Assembly (NCBI GenBank): GCA_022793995.1
Contig: JAAWDY010000011.1
Span: 237,596 to 301,595, forward strand
Length of the DNA: 64,000 nucleotides
Direction: 5' to 3'
From: Coprococcus sp.
GTDB taxonomy: Bacteria; Bacillota; Clostridia; Lachnospirales; Lachnospiraceae
The first letter of the stretch is position 1, and each line of letters starts with the position of its first letter. The position numbers and the translations under genes were made by a program. Below, in pieces: positions 60,276 through 64,000 of this stretch. The notes beneath the pieces are model-generated. The model did not search any database, was not told the origin of the DNA, and worked only from the letters and a program-made list of their open reading frames with translations.

Positions 60276-60937
60276 ACTGCGCCGTCCCTTTCATTCCTTC
60301 TGTATTTACAATCTGTTTTATCGCACTCTTCACAGCCTTTTCTATGACAGTCCGCCTTTTCCCTGCTGATCCCAATGACCGCTGTCACCGATTTCGTAGG
60401 CGTAAGCATATACCTCTCCGTCATGGTAAGCCCAATTTTTTTCGGTGCATCCAACATTCTTAGTACCTCTTGCTGGTGATGAATATCAAAATCCCCGTAT
60501 CCCGGACTGAACCGGGGACGCAGCCATTGTCCCTCTTTTGCCTTTTCCTTTGCAAGCTTATCCTGTATCTCATCACAGTACTCCTCCAGGTACGCCGCTG
60601 CGCATGCCTGCAGTACAACTGCTTTCGCCATATCGGTCAGGGAATACTTTTTCAAAAGAAAATCAACCTCTGCCCCCAATGTTGCCCCAAATACCGCCGT
60701 CTCCCGACATCCCAGAAGATTCTTCGCAAGATTTTTGCTTGCAATATTCATTGTGCCAATCATAATTCGCCCGTGCTCCGGGAAATGGCATTCAAAAATG
60801 CGATAGACGGATTTCAGCCGCGCACATGATTCCAGCTCCTTAAAGGAATCTGCAACAAGCGCCAGCGTCCTCTCATCTACCGCATGCCTTCCATATCCCA
60901 GATAGCGGACCGCTTCCAGCGTTCTCTCGTCTGCCAT
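60272..60937 (-). CDS. Stand-alone MetH reactivation (B12-dependent methionine synthase activation) domain protein
   Basis: A 221-aa protein matching the AdoMet-binding activation domain of MetH. Seen are RPRFSPGYGDFDIHHQQEVLRMLDAPKKIGLTMTERYMLTPTKSVTAVIGIS, the AdoMet site pattern of the family. It is followed by a cysteine-rich tail, CHRKGCEECDKTDC, of unknown use. It should re-methylate oxidised cobalamin on MetH using AdoMet and an electron donor. The stop overlaps the metH start by 4 bp (ATGA), so the two halves are made together. It lies 12 bp after metF. Confidence 0.93.
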   Translation of the reverse strand: MADERTLEAVRYLGYGRHAVDERTLALVADSFKELESCARLKSVYRIFECHFPEHGRIMIGTMNIASKNLAKNLLGCRETAVFGATLGAEVDFLLKKYSLTDMAKAVVLQACAAAYLEEYCDEIQDKLAKEKAKEGQWLRPRFSPGYGDFDIHHQQEVLRMLDAPKKIGLTMTERYMLTPTKSVTAVIGISREKADCHRKGCEECDKTDCKYRRNERDGAV

Positions 60938-60949
60938 GATCCGTTACCC

Positions 60950-61816
60950 CTATTTAATAATCTCTGATAAATTTGACATGATCGCCGCCGCAACTTCCGG
61001 CTTATTCATGGAATACACATGGATATTCCGGATTCCATTCGCAATAAGATCAATAATCTGATCCGTCGCATAGGCGATTCCGGCCTGCTTCATCGCCGCG
61101 GGATCGTCGCCAAAATAGTCGGCGATTGCCTGAAATCTCTGCGGCAGCGTCGCACCGGAGAGTTTGCAGCTCTTAATAATCTGTTTCTGGTTCGTCATCG
61201 GCATAATGCCAGGCAGCACTGGAACTGTAATCCCTTTCTCACGGATGCGGTACAGGAAATTATAAAAAATACTGTTGTCAAAAAACATCTGTGTGGTGAG
61301 AAAATCCACGCCGCAGTCCACCTTTTCTTTCAGATGCAGAATATCGTCGTTCTTGTGCGCACATTCCACATGGCCTTCCGGATAACACGCCGCCCCGATG
61401 CAAAAATCCGCCTGGCTCTTTATGTCTTCGACAAGCTCCGACGCATACCGATATTGGCCGGGCATCGGAAATTCAGAATTGTCCGGAATGTCTCCTCGAA
61501 GGGCAAGCACATTTTCAATCTGCCGCTCTTTTAACTGGTCTATGACTGCTTTTACCTCCTCCCTGGTAGAGGATGCGCAGGTGAGATGGGCGAGACTTGG
61601 CACATGTAGATCGTCTTGAATGTGAGATACGATCTTGACCGTATTTTTACTCGTCCCACCGCCCGCGCCGTATGTAACACTGACAAAAGAGGGATTCAGG
61701 GCAGATATCTCGTCCGTCGCTCTTAAAACGGATCCAAATCCTGCGTCTGTCTTGGGCGGAAACACCTCAAACGATACGTGAATCCCTTCTCTTTGTAATA
61801 TATCTCGTATTTTCAT
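60950..61816 (-). CDS. metF: Methylenetetrahydrofolate reductase
   Basis: A 288-aa flavoprotein TIM barrel. It begins HVSFEVFPPKTDAGFGS and shows SVTYGAGGGTSKNTV, HLTCASSTREEV, VLALRGDIPDN and FLTTQMFFDNSIFYNF, all standard for MetF. It reduces methylene-THF to methyl-THF, the methyl donor for the adjacent MetH. It is the first gene of the metF-activator-metH set and starts 12 bp after glgA, so it may be transcribed with it. Confidence 0.96.
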   Translation of the reverse strand: MKIRDILQREGIHVSFEVFPPKTDAGFGSVLRATDEISALNPSFVSVTYGAGGGTSKNTVKIVSHIQDDLHVPSLAHLTCASSTREEVKAVIDQLKERQIENVLALRGDIPDNSEFPMPGQYRYASELVEDIKSQADFCIGAACYPEGHVECAHKNDDILHLKEKVDCGVDFLTTQMFFDNSIFYNFLYRIREKGITVPVLPGIMPMTNQKQIIKSCKLSGATLPQRFQAIADYFGDDPAAMKQAGIAYATDQIIDLIANGIRNIHVYSMNKPEVAAAIMSNLSEIIK

Positions 61817-61828
61817 CCTATCGCTTCC

Positions 61829-63265
61829 TTACATGCTTTCGTACAATTTCTCGTATAGACGGGCTGAATTCTTCCAAGAGAAGTCCTTCTGCATTCCGCG
61901 TTCAACGATTTTATTCCAGTCGCGCTTTCTGTCATAATAAATCTGTTCGGCATAACGAACAGACGCCATCATCTCATGCGCATTATAATTCATAAAACTG
62001 AATCCAGTTCCCGTCTTCTCGTATTCATTGTATGGCTCCACTGTATCCTTAAGTCCACCCGTCTCGCGCACAATCGGAACCGTACCATACCGAAGGCTCA
62101 TAAGCTGGCTCAGTCCACACGGCTCGAATAAAGACGGCATCAGGAATGCGTCGCAGGACGCGTAGATCTTATGTGACATCGGCTCTGAATAGTATATGAG
62201 CGCTGCCACCTTATCCGGATACTTCCATGCAAAATGTCGGAACATATTCTCGTACTGCTCTTCTCCTGTACCCAGCACTACGATCTGAATCGCGTCCTGG
62301 CACAATTCGTCCATCACACAGTCGATCAGATCAAATCCCTTCTGATCTGTCAGCCTGGATACCACGCCGATCATCATGGTGTGCGGATTCTTCTCAAGCC
62401 CCAGCTCTTCCTGGAGCGCCGTCTTATTCTTCACTTTTTCTTTGCGGAAAGTCTCCAAATTGTAATTTCTTGCAATATGGGGATCTGTCTCTGGATTGAA
62501 ATCCTCGTAGTCAATTCCGTTCACAATCCCTGACAGACAGTTCGCTCTCGCATTCATAAGCCCATCCAGCTTTTCCCCGTAGAAAGGCATCTTAATCTCT
62601 TCCGCATACGTATTGCTCACAGTAGTCACACGGTCAGAATAGACGATTCCTCCCTTCAGGAAATTCGCGTCCTTGTAGGCTTCCATCTTATCCGGCGCAA
62701 AATAATATTCCGGAAGGCCGGTGATATCCCGTACGGTCTTCTTATCCCAGATCCCTTGGAATTTCAGGTTATGTATCGTAAACACAGTCTTAATGCCGCG
62801 GAAAAATTCATTCCCATATCGGAAATTATCCAGATATACCGGCACAAGCCCGGTCTGCCAGTCATGACAATGGATAATATCCGGCCGGTATCCAAGAAGC
62901 GGCAGCGCGCTTAAAGACGCTTTTGAGAAAAAAGCAAACTTCTCAATGTCATACGCAACATCCCCATACGGTTTCGGACCGTTAAAATAATATTCATTGT
63001 CAACGAAGTAAAAAGTGATGCCTTCATACTGCATCGTAAGAATTCCTACATACTGCTGTCTCCAGTTCAAATCCATGTAAAAGTGAAGGCTATACTCCAT
63101 TTTTTCCTTCCACTCTTCTTTCATACAAGCATACTTAGGGAGCATAACACGCACTTCATATTCTTTGCTGTTAAAATATTTGGGAAGTGAACCTACAACG
63201 TCTGCAAGTCCTCCGGTTTTGATAAATGGTACCGATTCTGATGCGATAAATAAAATCTTCTTCAT
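61829..63265 (-). CDS. glgA: Glycogen synthase (ADP-glucose type)
   Basis: A 478-aa GT5 glycosyltransferase. The N-terminal ADP-glucose motif K-x-G-G-L is seen in FIKTGGLADVVGSLPK. DIIHCHDWQTGLVPVYL follows, and the C-terminal Rossmann domain has SRLTDQKGFDLI and the FEPCGLSQLMSLRYGTVPIVRETGGL acid/nucleotide region. It extends alpha-1,4-glucan using ADP-glucose. GGAGGG precedes the ATG. It lies 73 bp downstream of spo0A on the same strand, with its own predicted promoter. Confidence 0.97.
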   Translation of the reverse strand: MKKILFIASESVPFIKTGGLADVVGSLPKYFNSKEYEVRVMLPKYACMKEEWKEKMEYSLHFYMDLNWRQQYVGILTMQYEGITFYFVDNEYYFNGPKPYGDVAYDIEKFAFFSKASLSALPLLGYRPDIIHCHDWQTGLVPVYLDNFRYGNEFFRGIKTVFTIHNLKFQGIWDKKTVRDITGLPEYYFAPDKMEAYKDANFLKGGIVYSDRVTTVSNTYAEEIKMPFYGEKLDGLMNARANCLSGIVNGIDYEDFNPETDPHIARNYNLETFRKEKVKNKTALQEELGLEKNPHTMMIGVVSRLTDQKGFDLIDCVMDELCQDAIQIVVLGTGEEQYENMFRHFAWKYPDKVAALIYYSEPMSHKIYASCDAFLMPSLFEPCGLSQLMSLRYGTVPIVRETGGLKDTVEPYNEYEKTGTGFSFMNYNAHEMMASVRYAEQIYYDRKRDWNKIVERGMQKDFSWKNSARLYEKLYESM

Positions 63266-63297
63266 GATGTACCCTCCTTGGTCTCACGTTCCAGACC

Positions 63298-63326
63298 ATT
63301 ATACCGCAAAAAATGTATTTTGAAAA
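63298..63326 (-). promoter_or_regulatory. Predicted promoter of glgA
   Basis: The minus strand reads TTTTCA, 17 nt, TATAAT. Confidence 0.5.
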
Positions 63327-63338
63327 GATTTATCTAGT

Positions 63339-64000
63339 TTAGATTTTCCGTTTAGACTTTAATCGAATTGTATCTGCGACAAGAGCAATAAATTCTGAAT
63401 TTGTCGGCTTGCCTTTTCCATTACTCACTGTATATCCGAACAGTTCATCCAATATATCGATCTTTCCTCTGCTCCACGCGACCTCTATTGCATGGCGAAT
63501 TGCTCTTTCCACTCTGCTGGCTGTGGTTTGATGCTTCTTTGCCACTGTGGGATAGAGTACTTTTGTGATCGCATTCAGTACATCCATATCCTCCACCGCC
63601 ATCATAATCGCATCCCTCAAATAGTGATACCCTTTGATGTGCGCTGGAATCCCGATCTCATGTATCATCTCTGTCACCAGGGCCTCCAGGCTCTCTTGTC
63701 TTTGTTCTTTACTATCGTCCTTCGTCTCTCTTCTTGGCGGATCCCGCCGGACCCTTTGTCTGGTATTTTTTATCCTTTGCAGCACGGTCTCATTGTTGAA
63801 CGGTTTCAGGATGTAATACGCCGCGCCCTTTTGAAAAGCGTCTTCCGTGATCCGCTCCTGTCCGATCGCGGTTACCACGATAAAGTCTGGATGCTTTTTC
63901 ACTGTTTTATCCGTGCCTATCATTTCCATAACACTGAGTCCATCCATTTTCGGCATGATCAGATCCAACAGTACAACATCCGGCTCTTCGCTTTTGATAA
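63339..64000 (-). CDS. spo0A: Stage 0 sporulation protein A (Spo0A), 5' end outside the window
   Basis: About 220 C-terminal residues are present. The receiver domain is entered just before the phosphorylation site Asp in [18 protein letters not shown], with the conserved Lys in [10 protein letters not shown]. After a charged linker, the Spo0A DNA-binding domain (about 110 residues) shows [48 protein letters not shown] and the terminal [23 protein letters not shown]. Phosphorylated Spo0A switches the cell into sporulation. The ORF-track start at 63968 is an internal TTG; the real start lies beyond 64000. Its presence supports the sporulation reading of the interrupted gene and SASP. Confidence 0.97.
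   Translation of the reverse strand, partial: IKSEEPDVVLLDLIMPKMDGLSVMEMIGTDKTVKKHPDFIVVTAIGQERITEDAFQKGAAYYILKPFNNETVLQRIKNTRQRVRRDPPRRETKDDSKEQRQESLEALVTEMIHEIGIPAHIKGYHYLRDAIMMAVEDMDVLNAITKVLYPTVAKKHQTTASRVERAIRHAIEVAWSRGKIDILDELFGYTVSNGKGKPTNSEFIALVADTIRLKSKRKI

Overview
This window comes from a spore-forming, strictly anaerobic Firmicute, most likely Lachnospiraceae (order Lachnospirales/Eubacteriales). The basis is the gene content. There is Spo0A, an alpha/beta small acid-soluble spore protein, clostridial glycine reductase (GrdX/GrdE) under a glycine riboswitch, a biotin-dependent sodium-pumping decarboxylase set, MetH with its activation domain on a separate gene, and a three-gene TPR/ASKHA-like cluster that I recall as typical of Lachnospiraceae. 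Nearly every gene lies on the minus strand. The plus strand carries the two halves of one interrupted gene, two genes of the inserted element, a SASP gene and a tRNA-Thr.

Layout from left to right. 1-3 kb: glycine reductase genes behind a glycine riboswitch and terminator, with an alanine/glycine:Na+ symporter upstream. 3-4.6 kb: purB. 4.7-10 kb: a three-gene cluster of unknown function (giant TPR protein, Hsp70/actin-like protein, small TPR protein). 10-14.7 kb: a Bce-type antimicrobial-peptide sensing and efflux module (response regulator, kinase, ATPase, permease) directly behind carAB (14.8-19 kb). 19.3-20.6 kb: a membrane-anchored transglutaminase-like protein.

20.6-28.4 kb is the highlight. 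A 419-codon gene for a SpoIID-like, peptidoglycan-binding protein is split by a 6,444-bp element. The element carries a large serine recombinase at its right end, a 63-aa ORF coupled to that recombinase, and three tightly linked minus-strand cargo genes (two membrane TPR proteins and a secreted/membrane protein). Joining the two ends at a shared GT dinucleotide restores the reading frame exactly. The circle junction would carry inverted repeats centred on that GT. This is the architecture of a skin-like, developmentally excised intervening element.

28.4-36.7 kb: a highly structured 216-bp palindromic unit, SASP, tRNA-Thr, recG, a FakA/YloV-like kinase, an Asp23 protein, rpmB, cmk, an HI0933-family flavoprotein and an RpiR regulator. 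36.7-42 kb: a five-gene Na+-translocating decarboxylase operon with two different carboxyltransferase subunits sharing one biotin carrier. 42.1-42.4 kb: a promoter, structured region and terminator that look like a small RNA gene. 42.4-44.4 kb: 2-isopropylmalate synthase fused to an AraC-type DNA-binding domain. 44.6-49.7 kb: two D,D-carboxypeptidases, scpA/scpB and a metallophosphoesterase. 49.8-54.3 kb: a carbohydrate ABC importer operon with a sugar isomerase. 54.5-57.8 kb: rpsU, alaS and a 39-aa membrane peptide. 57.9-61.8 kb: metH, its reactivation protein and metF. 61.8-64 kb: glgA and the 3' part of spo0A.

Start codons were chosen by ribosome-binding-site fit and often differ from the ORF track. 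Promoters and operators were read by eye and are predictions.
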